Positions 21,053-31,839 are shown, counted from the first letter of the stretch. The stretch: 64,000 nt of DNA from Marinospirillum insulare DSM 21763 (GCF_000686905.1 NZ_JMLW01000007.1:53029-117028); one strand, 5' to 3'. Numbers and translations are program-made. The notes: generated by a model from the letters alone, not told the origin.

Positions 21053-23995
21053 CTACACCTCTAACCTTTCATAGCTGGCATCTAAGCTTTCAGCTGTTTT
21101 GGCGTTGGTTACTACCGCTACACTGGCTAATTCAGGCTTTAAGTATTCAGCTGCCACACGCACTAGGTCTTCACCTTTTACGGCTAGAATACTGGCACGA
21201 AAAGCTTTGCGGCTTTCGGGTGTACGTCCAAAGAGGTTAGCAAAGTAGGTTTGCCTTGCATCACCCGCGGGTGAACCGGGTTTGTCGATGGAAGACACTA
21301 CACCTAAAATCGCTTCTTCTAGCTTTTGCTGATCAACTGGGTTTTCTTGCAGCCAAGTTAAGGAAGCATAAAAATCAGCTAAAGTGCCTTCTACACGAGG
21401 ATCACGGTAAGAGAAGAAGCGGAATACTGCATCGCCGTTATCCTGCCCAGCACCAGCGCCATAAGCACCGCCCTGTTCACGAATCGCACGGTGTAAAAAG
21501 CCATTACGCAAATAATCACCCAACACAGTTAAAGCGGCTGCATCAGCATGACCACCGGGAACCGTTGGGAAAGCCAAAGCACAGAAATTAACCTGCGTAC
21601 TGGTTAGCCATAACTGCTTTACTGGCTCACGGGTTTTAGGCAAGTGCAAAGCTTGCCAAGTCGTTGCCACGGGTAAACTTGCCCAGTGGGTTTGTAAAGC
21701 ATCTAACATAGCTTGCTGATGGTCAGCTTCTGCGACTAGCAAAAACTGCCTAGGTGCTTGTTTAATTTTATTATGCAAAGCCACTAAACGAGCCGATAAA
21801 TCTTCTAGCACTGTGTTTGCAGCAGCCTTATCACCTTCTGCTTTAATCTGTTGCGCTAGTGCTTTAGCGGTTTGAATTGCCACTAAGCCCGAAGTTTGCT
21901 GGGTAAAATTAGCCACTGGGCTAAACTTTGCTGCAGCGGATTGCATGGCTAAGGCATGGCCTCGCCCAGTAATAGAATTAGCTAAACGTGAACTACGCTG
22001 GGCAACAATTTCTGCAATGCGGGGCAATTCATCAAAACGGGCTTTTTCTAGCGTTTCAGCCATTAAAGCTTGTAAAGCCTGTTGATTCACCGCCAAAGCT
22101 TTGCCCGATAACACCAAGTAGCCGCTAACCTGCTGCTCGTCTTCTTTAGCGCCACGCACCGTAAAGGAAGCACTTAAACCACCCGACACTTCACTTTGTA
22201 AAGCTTGGTTGGCTCGGTAATCCCGCTCGGCACAACCTAATTCAGTCATGCAGTGGGCAAATAAAGGCATTAACTGCTGTTCAGCTTCATTCAGTTGCGG
22301 CAAATCTAACACCGCCTGCAAATACACCAAACCATTAGTACCGGCAGTAAACCACTGGCCTTTTACACTGCCAGCAGCGACAGCTTCAGCGGTAGGCAGG
22401 TGCATTTCTAAAGGCACGTCTTGCAGGGTTACTTTAGGCAATAAACTATCGTCATCCACCTGCTGCTGACGGGCTTCTAAAGCTTTGGCCTGCTCAACAA
22501 TTGCCTGCTTTTGTTCCGCCGTTAGTTCTGCTTTCATTGCCGCTAAACGTGCCGCTTCAGCCGCATCTTTTTTAGCGGTTAACTGGTTATCGGGGCGCAA
22601 AGTTACCCGAACACGGTGCGGGTTATCTAACAACCATTCACGAATTAAATTAGGAATAAAGTCCGCATCTTTAACGGCTTCACGCAGCTTTGCTAAGGCA
22701 GGGTCAATATTCAATACCGAAACTGGGTCGCCACGGTGAATTGCCGCTGACATACCGGCCAAAATTAACTGCAAACCAAACGGCATACCATCGCCAGTAA
22801 TTTCACGCTGGCTTAATTCCAACTGATGCAACTGCGCCGCTACGCTGCGCGGGTCAACGCCTTCATCAGCCACCTTTTGCAAAGTATCTAAAATTAACTG
22901 CTCAACCGCTGCGGCATCTTCTGGCTCACTGCCTTCCAAACCACAGACAAAACTCATTTCACGGTTAGAATCTTCCAAACCACACAAGGGCGAAGGACCA
23001 GTACCCAAAGTGCTAGATTCCAAAGCCGCTAATAAAGGCGAACTGGAATTATCCAATAACACCCGTTCCAACAAATGTGCCTTCATTAAAGCATCAACAT
23101 CAATCGAACGGGGTAATAACCAACCCAAAACATGGTGGGTTTGCTTAGATAAATCTTCTTGGTCTAGCGCATAAGCCTCTTCCACCCGCACCGGCGCAAA
23201 ATAACGCTTTTCATCCGGCACCTTCAGCTCGATATCGCTGCGCTCAAAATTGCTTAACGCCTGCTGGTGAATTTTTTCTTGCAAAGCCGCCACATCTAAA
23301 TCACCAAAAGTCATAAACACCGCATTACTGGGGTGGTAATGGCTGGCATAAAACTCACGCAACTGCTCATAGGTTAAATCAGGAATGGAAGCATGCTCAC
23401 CACCGGAGTTATGGTGATAAGTGGTTTCAGGAAATAAATACTTGGTAAAAGTTTGCCACAAGCTAGCCACGGGTGAACTCATTGCACCCTTCATTTCATT
23501 AAACACCACACCCTTGTAAACCAAATCCGATTCAGGGTTATTTGGCTCAGCAAACTCAACTCGGTGGCCTTCTTGGGCAAAATCCATCGGGTCTAAACGC
23601 GAAAAAAACGCTGCGTCTAAATACACATCTAACAAGTTGTTAAAGTCTTTGTTATTCAAACTAGCAAAAGGGTAAGCCGTCCAATCACTGCTGGTAAAAG
23701 CATTCATAAAGGTATTTAACGAACGGCGCGTCATCATAAAAAAAGGATCACGCACCGGAAAACGCTCACTACCACACAAGGCCGTGTGCTCTAAAATATG
23801 CGCCACACCCGTAGAATCTTGCGGCATGGTACGAAAAGCCACCAAAAACACCTTCTCTTCTTGCTCAGCTGCCAAATGAAAATGCTTAGCACCGGTTTGA
23901 ATATGCTCGTATTCCTGAACCTGCATATTTAAAGAAGCAACGGCTTCGCTGCGGATTAAACGGAAAGCTGAATTGAACTTGGGTGTAACAGACAT
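21053..23995 (-). CDS. M16C-family metallopeptidase (PreP-like)
   Basis: This zinc protease of about 980 residues resembles presequence protease/insulinase M16C enzymes that degrade short peptides. The inverted zinc motif HxxEH is His66-Ile-Leu-Glu69-His70, followed by CGSERFPVRDPF, which is typical of PreP. Two homologous halves are expected; the C-terminal half has the R/Y-type GGAYGAGA segment near residue 840. ATG 23995 is chosen over an upstream in-frame start because GAGG lies seven bases before it. The enzyme is probably cytoplasmic in bacteria. It is not clearly part of an operon. Confidence 0.9.
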   Translation of the reverse strand: MSVTPKFNSAFRLIRSEAVASLNMQVQEYEHIQTGAKHFHLAAEQEEKVFLVAFRTMPQDSTGVAHILEHTALCGSERFPVRDPFFMMTRRSLNTFMNAFTSSDWTAYPFASLNNKDFNNLLDVYLDAAFFSRLDPMDFAQEGHRVEFAEPNNPESDLVYKGVVFNEMKGAMSSPVASLWQTFTKYLFPETTYHHNSGGEHASIPDLTYEQLREFYASHYHPSNAVFMTFGDLDVAALQEKIHQQALSNFERSDIELKVPDEKRYFAPVRVEEAYALDQEDLSKQTHHVLGWLLPRSIDVDALMKAHLLERVLLDNSSSPLLAALESSTLGTGPSPLCGLEDSNREMSFVCGLEGSEPEDAAAVEQLILDTLQKVADEGVDPRSVAAQLHQLELSQREITGDGMPFGLQLILAGMSAAIHRGDPVSVLNIDPALAKLREAVKDADFIPNLIREWLLDNPHRVRVTLRPDNQLTAKKDAAEAARLAAMKAELTAEQKQAIVEQAKALEARQQQVDDDSLLPKVTLQDVPLEMHLPTAEAVAAGSVKGQWFTAGTNGLVYLQAVLDLPQLNEAEQQLMPLFAHCMTELGCAERDYRANQALQSEVSGGLSASFTVRGAKEDEQQVSGYLVLSGKALAVNQQALQALMAETLEKARFDELPRIAEIVAQRSSRLANSITGRGHALAMQSAAAKFSPVANFTQQTSGLVAIQTAKALAQQIKAEGDKAAANTVLEDLSARLVALHNKIKQAPRQFLLVAEADHQQAMLDALQTHWASLPVATTWQALHLPKTREPVKQLWLTSTQVNFCALAFPTVPGGHADAAALTVLGDYLRNGFLHRAIREQGGAYGAGAGQDNGDAVFRFFSYRDPRVEGTLADFYASLTWLQENPVDQQKLEEAILGVVSSIDKPGSPAGDARQTYFANLFGRTPESRKAFRASILAVKGEDLVRVAAEYLKPELASVAVVTNAKTAESLDASYERLEV

Positions 23996-24120
23996 AAAAA
24001 ACCTCGTAGCAGCAAGCAATAGATACCTAAAAAAGCACACTAACATAAACGGGTTAGCTATGTTTTACCTCGGGTAGCCAAAGCCAAAGTATTAACTTAT
24101 AAAAAAACAATTAAACAACT

Positions 24121-25338
24121 CTATTTTCTATTATTTTCGAGCGCTCGCATACTTCCCCATATAACTGCAAGCCAACACGAATAAACCATCACTCCACTAT
24201 TGTGTGAAAAGAATGTTTGTGTTAAACCAAAATCCATAAATGCAACCGGCAAAAGAGCACCCATTGTCGCTAATGAACGTATTTCTATATTTGAATTAGT
24301 TAAGTGGCGTGCAAATAAACTAAAAGGAACTAAATACAAGGCCAGTAAAGAAACTAGACCCAACAAACCACGTTTACCATAATTATCTAAGTACTCATTA
24401 TGAGTATGGTGGTCTGCAGCAAACTGTGGAAAATCTTTTTCATCTACCAATTCTTGCATTCTCTCTTTATAACCACCCCAACCCCAGCCAGAGATAGGTT
24501 TTTCAGAAATTAAATTTAAAGCTCCTTTCCACATATCTAAACGCAAGCCTACAGAAGTATGTTTATTGTCTCCTACTGTGTAATCTCTAATATTTTCTAC
24601 AGCTTGACTTACACGTTCTTTAACTCCAGTTTGGGGTAGTAAATAAATAGCACTAATAAAAATAAAAACCATGCTTAATATTACAAATTTAATTTTAAAT
24701 GTTAAATCCCTACCATAGGCTCGATATAAAATAAAAAACAAGAAAGGTAAACCTATCCAACCACCACGACTACCTGATAACAAAGAACCTAAAACACCTA
24801 GAAGAGCACCTAAAACTAACAAAGCCATCCAAGCTTTAGCTCTTGGTTGAATGCTCGCCCAACCAAGACCAGCCAAACAGAAAAAACCCAGCAATATACT
24901 GATATTACCGAATTGAATTGTATTAGTATAACCACCTGCCCTCTCTACATTTAAAAATAATTTTTGCCAAGCAGCCCACCCTCCAGTTAATATAGAGCCT
25001 AGAATTAAACCAGCAAATAAACTGGCTAATTTTGGTGGGTAAGCTATAACATACAGTATAACTGGCAAAGAAAATAAAAAACGACTTGGTCGATCTAATT
25101 CACGTATACTTGCACCATCCATTAAAAGCTGAGTGATCAGTATCAGGCTATAACTTGCAATTACAGCCATTATCAGTTTATCTTCTGCTTGCAAGTGAAA
25201 AGCTGGTTTTCGCCAAAGCAAAGTAAAACTAGCTAAAAGCAAAAGTGCAAAACCAATTGAATAACCACTAGGCACTACTAGTGCTACCGAGCCTAATAAA
25301 AACACTGCAAAACTTGAATAATATCGAGCTAAATTCAC
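24121..25338 (-). CDS. O-antigen ligase-like membrane protein (WaaL/Wzy_C)
   Basis: The 405-residue protein has about ten to twelve membrane segments and the Wzy_C/WaaL core. SGSRGGWIGLPFLF precedes a large periplasmic loop with GWGWGGYKERM and DHHTHNEYLDNYGKRGLLG, whose His is essential in WaaL. It is predicted to join O-antigen to lipid A core, or to polymerise glycan. The start is a GTG that overlaps the upstream stop (GTGA), so it is coupled to the beta-CASP gene. Confidence 0.8.
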   Translation of the reverse strand: MNLARYYSSFAVFLLGSVALVVPSGYSIGFALLLLASFTLLWRKPAFHLQAEDKLIMAVIASYSLILITQLLMDGASIRELDRPSRFLFSLPVILYVIAYPPKLASLFAGLILGSILTGGWAAWQKLFLNVERAGGYTNTIQFGNISILLGFFCLAGLGWASIQPRAKAWMALLVLGALLGVLGSLLSGSRGGWIGLPFLFFILYRAYGRDLTFKIKFVILSMVFIFISAIYLLPQTGVKERVSQAVENIRDYTVGDNKHTSVGLRLDMWKGALNLISEKPISGWGWGGYKERMQELVDEKDFPQFAADHHTHNEYLDNYGKRGLLGLVSLLALYLVPFSLFARHLTNSNIEIRSLATMGALLPVAFMDFGLTQTFFSHNSGVMVYSCWLAVIWGSMRALENNRK

Positions 25339-26732
25339 TTAGGTAGTATCACTTTTATAAGTTGTTGTTTATTAAAATATATCTCTTCAATTTTATTTTT
25401 TATTGCCAGCCTAGCTTCTTCCTGCCCATGCACCAAACGTATTTCTTTTGGCCAGTAGCGCATGCGCTTTATAAAATTCAATAAATCTTTTTGGTCTGCA
25501 TGAGCGGAGTAGCCAGTAATGGTGTCGACCCCTGCTCTGATACTATAACGCTGACCATCTAAATCTACATAACCACCACTAGGGCCGTATTTTTGTATCT
25601 TGCGCCCTGGCGTTCCGGAAGCTTGATAACCCACAAAAAGCACTTGGTGGTGCTCATCACCTAACATGGCTTTTAGATAATTTACTATTCGGCCACCAGC
25701 ACACATACCACTGGCAGCTATAACTACCGCTGCTCTGCCTGTTTTGGCTAGGTAAGCGACAGTTGCTTCATGTTCTTGGTGCGTATTAACCGTATATAAG
25801 TTCTCAAAATTCAGCGGGTGTCGCCCTGCCCTTAAGCGTCTTTGAGCTTCTTTATCCCAATAAGGTTTAAGCTGGCGATACACCTTAGTAAATTTGGCAG
25901 CCAAGGGTGAATCGACAATAATTTCTAAATCTTTCCACAAACCGCCAGCATTATGCACTAACCCTTCTAATTCATAAAGTAACTCTTGAGTGCGACCTAT
26001 ACTAAAAGCAGGAATTAATACCGACCCTTGGTTTTTTAAAGCTTTTTCTATCGCTACTTTTAACCGCTTGGCTCTATTTTGCCTATTACCATGCAACCTG
26101 TCGCCATAGGTGCTTTCTAGCACTAGGTAATCACATTTATAAGGTGATTTAGGTGCAGGCAACAAAGGTGACCAAGGCGCTCCTAAGTCGCCTGAGAAAA
26201 CCACACGCTTTTTAGTATTTTCTTGCTTATAGTGCAAAGCCACTTCCACATAGCAAGAACCTAAAATATGCCCAGCTCGTTGCAGCTTCACTTTCATGTG
26301 CAGTTGGTTGCTATCTACTAGGGTGTGCCATTGTTTATAATCCAGCGGTACTAGCTGCTTTTGCACACGTGCTAAAAACTGCTCAATGACTTTAGAGTCT
26401 TTAGTGAAACCAATTTTCAAAGCATCTTCTATTACTAAAGGCAGTAAAAGAGCCGAAGGCTGGCTGCAAATAATTGGACCAGTAAAACCAGAAGCTAATA
26501 GGTAAGGTAAACGACCGATATGGTCAATATGCACATGAGTAACCACTAAGGCCTGAACTACAGATAAATCAAATTCAACCTGTAGTTGTTGGAAGCTATC
26601 AGTTGCAGCATCTTCACCTTGAAACAAGCCGCAGTCTACTAGTAAGCTGCTTTGGGCATTGGCAACCAACTGATGACAAGAACCCGTAACGCCTGAAGCA
26701 CCGCCGTGATGAATAAAATCTGGAAAAGGCAT
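25335..26732 (-). CDS. MBL-fold beta-CASP hydrolase, predicted RNA exonuclease
   Basis: The metallo-beta-lactamase motif HVHIDHIGRLPYLL (HxHxDH) lies near residues 66-72. FSGDLGAP, a beta-CASP insert with SFSIGRTQELLYEL, and later SGMCAGGRIVNYL and GYSAHADQKDLL match the CPSF-73/YSH1-like family. Members cleave RNA endo- or exonucleolytically. The length of 465 residues is normal. Its location beside LPS genes seems incidental. Confidence 0.88.
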   Translation of the reverse strand: MPFPDFIHHGGASGVTGSCHQLVANAQSSLLVDCGLFQGEDAATDSFQQLQVEFDLSVVQALVVTHVHIDHIGRLPYLLASGFTGPIICSQPSALLLPLVIEDALKIGFTKDSKVIEQFLARVQKQLVPLDYKQWHTLVDSNQLHMKVKLQRAGHILGSCYVEVALHYKQENTKKRVVFSGDLGAPWSPLLPAPKSPYKCDYLVLESTYGDRLHGNRQNRAKRLKVAIEKALKNQGSVLIPAFSIGRTQELLYELEGLVHNAGGLWKDLEIIVDSPLAAKFTKVYRQLKPYWDKEAQRRLRAGRHPLNFENLYTVNTHQEHEATVAYLAKTGRAAVVIAASGMCAGGRIVNYLKAMLGDEHHQVLFVGYQASGTPGRKIQKYGPSGGYVDLDGQRYSIRAGVDTITGYSAHADQKDLLNFIKRMRYWPKEIRLVHGQEEARLAIKNKIEEIYFNKQQLIKVILPK

Positions 26733-26814
26733 AAGCTACCCCCTAAAATACTCAGCCCAAAACTGTTAAAATCTATTGAGCAATAAAGACCATCAAACAA
26801 AGGCAAAACCTAGG

Positions 26815-28857
26815 ATGAAGCAAAACTTATCCCAACGCTGGATGCAATGGCTTGTATCAACTTGGCTAATATTCATTTTCACTCTTATAGGCTTAGGTGT
26901 ATTTAGACTTTTGTACCTATATTTTTTAGGACCTAAATTAAATAGCTTACCAAGCAACGATCTTTTAACAGCTTTCAGTATTGGCTTAGCTTTTGATTTA
27001 AAAATTCTAGGCCCATTATCTGGTATTTTAATTTTACTAGCGCTACCTTTTTACAAATTATCAGCAGGGGCTTGGCGTTATTTTGAAAAAACCACAATAG
27101 CTTACCAAGCAGTTTTTGTAGTGTTACTTAACCTATTGGGCATTGTAAATTATTATTATTTTAGCTTTTACCAAAGCCCTATCAATGCGTTAATATTTGG
27201 CTTAAATGAAGACGATACAGGAGCAGTGTTGGCGACCCTTTGGTCCGACTTCCCTACAGTTAAGTTATTGTTTGCCTTAGTTTTTTTTAGTTTTTTACAA
27301 ATCTATCTTGCTATAAAACTTGCTAAGCATTTAGCACCTAGTTTTAAGTTTAAAAAAGCTTTTTCTATTACACTAGCCAGTATTCTTGTGTTGGTTATAG
27401 CTACCAGCGGTGGTATCGGCTCTTCTAAACTTAGGTCCAGACACTTGAGTGTTTCCAACAACACCTTTATAAATCATTTAGTACCCAGTGGTGCTTACGC
27501 ACTCTATTTAGCAAAGAAAGAACGTGAAAACTCCCAGTTAGGCAATAACCCCAATAGTCGATTAGTAAGCTTAGGTTTTACTAGCTGGCAAGAGGCAGCT
27601 GAACAGTGCTTTGCCGAGCCAATTACCAGTTTCAAGCAAAAGTTAACTTACAACCACCAAGTAGAAGAAAAACCACCCCATGTTGTTTTTGCAATTATGG
27701 AGGGCTGGGGTCGGCATTTAATGTTGTTTGATGAACCAAATAAAAACAACTTATTAGGCAAGCTTCGTCCTTGGGTAGAAGGTAAAGCTGACTATTTCCC
27801 CCAAGCTTTATCCGTTGAAAACGGCACATTTCAAAGCTTAGAAGGTATTTTACTAGACAGCCCTATTACCCCAATAACACAAAGTATTTATGGCTACCAA
27901 AGCTACGATACCTCTAGAGTTTTACCCTACAAAAAAGCAGGTTATAAAACAGTATTTTTAACCGCAGGGCCAGGTGCTTGGCGTCAACTAAATAAAACCC
28001 TCTACTTTCAAGGTTTTGATGAAGTATTAGACAGAGAGGTTATTATTAATGCTTACCCTCAAGCGACGACCCACACTTGGGGTGTAGATGATGAATGGAT
28101 GTTTAAATACGCCTTAGACTATTTAAAAGCTGCCGAGCAACAAGGTGAAAAAGTCATGTTAGTAATGCTATCAGTTACTAATCATGCACCTTTTCGAATA
28201 CCTAATCATTATATTCCTAAAGCTTTAGATGAAAAAATGCTAGGCAACGCTCTGGCTGTTGATTCTAAATTAGGTCGATCTATTTTGGAAACTTATCAGT
28301 ATGCCAATAATTCTCTTGGAGATTTTTTGCAAAACTTAGAAAAACAAAATCTTTTATCGCATACACTGGTTGCAGCTTCAGGTGACCATCAAAGTCGCTC
28401 CATTATTACTTACCCTGACAATACTCAGTTGCCACTAAAGTTTGGTGTACCTTTACTTTTTTACATACCTAAAGACTATAAACTTAATAAAGAACCTATT
28501 AACCCTGAAATCTGGGCCAGCCATGCTGATATTTTTCCAACCTTATGGGAGCACTCCTTATCAGAAGTAGAAGTACCACTAACTTCTGATAAAAATATTT
28601 ATACAAGAACGACTGAAAACTCTAGAGCTACCTCATTTATTAATACTGAAGGTGGGCAAGGCATAGTTATTAGTACTGCTGGTGCTGCTACCAACTTTAC
28701 AGAACCAAGGTACTATCAATGGACAGATACTAGTCAACTAACTTTAACGCCTATTGCAAAGCCTACAGCTCAACTAGAAATCTTAGTAATGCAAGAAAAA
28801 GCTTGTTTAGTATTTAAAGATTGGCGTATTCGTAATCAAGCTTTAGAACAAAAGTAG
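26815..28857 (+). CDS. LTA synthase-like phosphoglycerol transferase (sulfatase fold)
   Basis: About five N-terminal membrane helices precede a large periplasmic alkaline phosphatase/sulfatase-type domain. The conserved segment NGTFQSLEG places the nucleophile at about Thr338; WGVDDEWMF and SGDHQSR are further metal-site motifs. Relatives (LtaS, OpgB, EptA group) transfer phosphoglycerol or phosphoethanolamine to glycans. ATG 26815 gives 680 residues; a TTG at 26776 is an alternative start. Its neighbours suggest modification of LPS or O-antigen. Confidence 0.82.
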   Translation: MKQNLSQRWMQWLVSTWLIFIFTLIGLGVFRLLYLYFLGPKLNSLPSNDLLTAFSIGLAFDLKILGPLSGILILLALPFYKLSAGAWRYFEKTTIAYQAVFVVLLNLLGIVNYYYFSFYQSPINALIFGLNEDDTGAVLATLWSDFPTVKLLFALVFFSFLQIYLAIKLAKHLAPSFKFKKAFSITLASILVLVIATSGGIGSSKLRSRHLSVSNNTFINHLVPSGAYALYLAKKERENSQLGNNPNSRLVSLGFTSWQEAAEQCFAEPITSFKQKLTYNHQVEEKPPHVVFAIMEGWGRHLMLFDEPNKNNLLGKLRPWVEGKADYFPQALSVENGTFQSLEGILLDSPITPITQSIYGYQSYDTSRVLPYKKAGYKTVFLTAGPGAWRQLNKTLYFQGFDEVLDREVIINAYPQATTHTWGVDDEWMFKYALDYLKAAEQQGEKVMLVMLSVTNHAPFRIPNHYIPKALDEKMLGNALAVDSKLGRSILETYQYANNSLGDFLQNLEKQNLLSHTLVAASGDHQSRSIITYPDNTQLPLKFGVPLLFYIPKDYKLNKEPINPEIWASHADIFPTLWEHSLSEVEVPLTSDKNIYTRTTENSRATSFINTEGGQGIVISTAGAATNFTEPRYYQWTDTSQLTLTPIAKPTAQLEILVMQEKACLVFKDWRIRNQALEQK

Positions 28858-28885
28858 CTAATCAATAACGTAAGGGTATTTATTC

Positions 28886-29683
28886 ATGGTTAAAGAAAAA
28901 ACACACACACTTTCTGTTTGTGTCATTACCAAAAATGAAGCTGATCGAATACGCACTTGTTTAGATTCAGTCAAACACCTAGCTGATGAAATAGTTATTT
29001 TAGACAGCGGCAGTACTGATAACACAGTTGAGATTATTCGAGAGTACACAGACCAAGTTGAAGTAACCGATTGGCCAGGTTTCGGCCCACAAAAACAACG
29101 TTGCTTAGAAAAAGCTAAAATGGATTGGGTACTGTTTATTGATGCTGATGAATCTTTAGATGCAACGGCACAAAAAGCACTTGCTAAACTGCTTACACAA
29201 GAAACGATAGAAGAAGTAGCCTTTACAATTAAATGGGGTGTAGTAAGGCATGGAAAGATGTTACGTTTTGGTCGCAGCGGTCGGGCACCATTACGCTTAT
29301 TTATAAGAGAAGGCTCCAGCTTTAGCCCAGACCAAGTACACGAAAAAGTAATTCATCCAAAGGGGAAAGTAAGCCGTTTACCCGGTATTTTGATGCATCA
29401 CACTGTAAGAAACTATGGTGAAGCATTAGCTAAAAATGCTAAGTACGGCTGGTTAGGGAGCCAAAAATATTTTGAAAGAGGTCGGCGCAACCACAGCCTT
29501 GCATTAGTTATACTGAGGTCTTACTGGACTTTTTTTCATATCTTCATATTACGAGGTGGTTTTTTAGATGGGAGAGTAGGACTATTAGTTGCATTAGACT
29601 ACATGCAAACCAACTTTGCTAAACATGCTGGACTATGGACCTTAACCCAAGAAGAAAAATTAAAAAAGAACACACCCGTATGA
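28886..29683 (+). CDS. GT2 glycosyltransferase, WaaE/KdtX-like (LPS core)
   Basis: A GT-A fold catalytic domain opens with LSVCVITKNEADRIRTCLDS and has ILDSGSTDNT and the metal-binding FIDADESL. The 265-residue length and the phrase DWPGFGPQKQRCLEKA match the WaaE/KdtX beta-1,4-glucosyltransferases of LPS inner core. It lies 28 bases after the phosphoglycerol transferase gene and overlaps the next gene (ATGA), so it belongs to the same plus-strand unit. Confidence 0.85.
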   Translation: MVKEKTHTLSVCVITKNEADRIRTCLDSVKHLADEIVILDSGSTDNTVEIIREYTDQVEVTDWPGFGPQKQRCLEKAKMDWVLFIDADESLDATAQKALAKLLTQETIEEVAFTIKWGVVRHGKMLRFGRSGRAPLRLFIREGSSFSPDQVHEKVIHPKGKVSRLPGILMHHTVRNYGEALAKNAKYGWLGSQKYFERGRRNHSLALVILRSYWTFFHIFILRGGFLDGRVGLLVALDYMQTNFAKHAGLWTLTQEEKLKKNTPV

Positions 29684-30726
29684 AAAAACGCTATGTATTT
29701 TTTGTTAATGCAGCCTACTGCTATGCAGTTTTTAGACCTGTACAAGAAGCTATTTGGGAAGAAGGAAATGAAGTAGCTTGGTTTTTCACCAAAGATACAC
29801 CTATCAACCTTTTAGCAAATGAAAAGCTTCTAGTTAATGAAAAAGAAGTGAAGGACTTCGCACCCGATGTAATATTTGGTGCTGGCGACTGGATACCTTA
29901 CTATTTACCAGGGTTAAAGGTCATGCTTTTTCATGGTCTATCCATTAATAAGCGAGACTCCAAAAATAACGCTCACTTCAACATAAGGGGTTGGTATGAC
30001 CTTTATTGCACTCATGCAGAACACGATACGAATACCTTTAGCAAGTTGGCAGAAAAACATAAAAACTTTTATGTTATAAAAACAGGTTGGCCTAAGTTAG
30101 ACCCATTATTTAATAGCCAAACAGAACAAACCAAACCAAAGACAAAACAGGCAAAAATTTTATTTTTTGCATCTACCTTCTCACCATCCATTACTGCTGC
30201 GCCAGCTGTGGCTGATGAACTAAAAAGTATTTCCAATCTTCCTGGTTGGAAGGTTATAGCCACGCTACACCCCCTTATGGATCAAGATGTTGTCGAAAAA
30301 TACTTAACAATGCAAGATGATAGCTTTGTCTTCTTGCAGCCTGACGCAGATCTCTACGATGCCATGACTCAAGCTGATATTATGATCTGCGACACCTCGT
30401 CTATTATGTACGAGTTCATGTTTCTTAATAAACCAGTAATAACATTTAAAACACGCAACCCAGGTCCATTTTTAACGGACACACAAAAAGTATCAGATAT
30501 ACTTCCTACATTAAAAGCACTAACAAAAGACGCTACAAAACAGTTATCTGAAGCTGAGCAAGTTTGTAAAAACCTTCATAGTTACAAAGATGGTAAATCT
30601 AGCCAACGCGTTCTTCGTGCTGTTGATGAAGTATTAGAGCAAGGCTTAGGTAAACTAAAACGTAAGCCATTAAACTTATTGCGTAAACTTAAACTAAGAA
30701 AGCGTTTAGGTTACTGGGGCTTTTGA
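29680..30726 (+). CDS. CDP-glycerol glycerophosphotransferase-like protein
   Basis: The 348-residue protein resembles the TagB/TagF/SpsB glycerophosphotransferase family, which moves glycerol-phosphate from CDP-glycerol to glycans. Visible matches are FHGLSINKRDSKN, a central IKTGWPKLDPLF, and a nucleotide-site segment with DADLYDAMTQADIMICDTSS followed by EFMFLNKPVITF. The ATG overlaps the upstream stop. The open frame extends back to 29635, but ATG 29680 gives the normal N-terminus. No CDP-glycerol synthesis gene is visible in the window. Confidence 0.75.
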   Translation: MKKRYVFFVNAAYCYAVFRPVQEAIWEEGNEVAWFFTKDTPINLLANEKLLVNEKEVKDFAPDVIFGAGDWIPYYLPGLKVMLFHGLSINKRDSKNNAHFNIRGWYDLYCTHAEHDTNTFSKLAEKHKNFYVIKTGWPKLDPLFNSQTEQTKPKTKQAKILFFASTFSPSITAAPAVADELKSISNLPGWKVIATLHPLMDQDVVEKYLTMQDDSFVFLQPDADLYDAMTQADIMICDTSSIMYEFMFLNKPVITFKTRNPGPFLTDTQKVSDILPTLKALTKDATKQLSEAEQVCKNLHSYKDGKSSQRVLRAVDEVLEQGLGKLKRKPLNLLRKLKLRKRLGYWGF

Positions 30727-30759
30727 AACAATACTATTTTTCTAAAAGATGAGATACCA

Positions 30760-31839
30760 ATGAAAGTATTATTTGTTACCGATAAATGCGATCGCCCAGA
30801 AAGCGAGTTATTTATAGCCCTTTCTAAGAAAGTTAAGGTCACTGTTATGTGTAATCCAGATGGGCGTAACTATCCACTACTTAAAGCTGCTGGCGTTAAT
30901 TTAATAGATTTAAAAATCACAGGACGCTTCGACAAACAAGGCACTGAAAAAATAAAACAAGCGTTATACGCAGGTGACTATGATCTACTACATGCTTTTA
31001 ACTCCCGAGCTGTCACCTGTGCAATAAAAGCCGGGAAGAAGCATCGCGTAAAAATCTTAGGTTATCGTGGTGTAACAACTAATATGAGCTACACCCAGCC
31101 AGAAAACTGGTTTAGCTTTTTACACCCGTGTTTAGATGGTGTTTTTTGTGTAGCCGAAGCTGTTCGACAAGCCATGCTAAAGGCTCGCTTCTTATGGTTG
31201 CGTATTCCACCTAAAAAGCTAAAAACCATTTACAAGGGTCATAAACCAGAATGGTATACTGGTGAGCCAGCTGACTTAGCTCGGTTTAATTTACCCAAAA
31301 ATAGCCAAGTTCTAAGCTGTATTAGTAGAAACAGTATGCATAAAGGCATACCCACTTTACTTGAAGCGTTTGATTCACTTCCTTCAGAATTAAATGCCCA
31401 CCTACTGCTGATAGGTGATATTGATAAAAACCAACAAGCTCACCAACGAGCAAGCCAGTGCAAACACCCAGAAAGGATTCATTTTACTGGCTATATAAAC
31501 AACCCAACTGATGTTATTCGTGCATCCGATTTGCTAGTGTCTGCTTCTAAAAGCGGTGAGGGTTTACCTAGAGTGGTAGTGGAAGCCATGTGTGTAGAAA
31601 CCCCTGTAGTAGCAACCGATGCAGGCGGCACACCTGAAATAGTATTAAACAACAAAACAGGCTTATTAGTTAAGCAAGGCAATAGCGAACAACTAAAAGA
31701 AGCTATTATGCAAACCTTCCAAAACCCAGATGCAACCCAACAAAGAGTTGCGACTGCACTTAAACGTATAAATACTGTTTTCGATGCCGAAACCACAGCC
31801 CAAAGAACTTTAGAATGGTATAAAAGCTTAATTGCTTAA
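30760..31839 (+). CDS. GT4-family glycosyltransferase
   Basis: This GT-B fold enzyme of 359 residues has the donor-site segments [20 protein letters not shown] and [20 protein letters not shown], followed by [10 protein letters not shown], which define GT4 retaining transferases. The acceptor is probably an LPS core sugar, given its neighbours, but this is not shown. It is the last gene of the plus-strand group and its end overlaps the ugd end by four bases on the opposite strand. Confidence 0.85.
   Translation: MKVLFVTDKCDRPESELFIALSKKVKVTVMCNPDGRNYPLLKAAGVNLIDLKITGRFDKQGTEKIKQALYAGDYDLLHAFNSRAVTCAIKAGKKHRVKILGYRGVTTNMSYTQPENWFSFLHPCLDGVFCVAEAVRQAMLKARFLWLRIPPKKLKTIYKGHKPEWYTGEPADLARFNLPKNSQVLSCISRNSMHKGIPTLLEAFDSLPSELNAHLLLIGDIDKNQQAHQRASQCKHPERIHFTGYINNPTDVIRASDLLVSASKSGEGLPRVVVEAMCVETPVVATDAGGTPEIVLNNKTGLLVKQGNSEQLKEAIMQTFQNPDATQQRVATALKRINTVFDAETTAQRTLEWYKSLIA

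Noticed and set aside
21256..22739. Plus-strand open frames opposite the M16 protease gene
   Set aside because: They are shadows; their Arg/His-rich or Ser/Ala-rich composition is typical of antisense reading of a coding strand.
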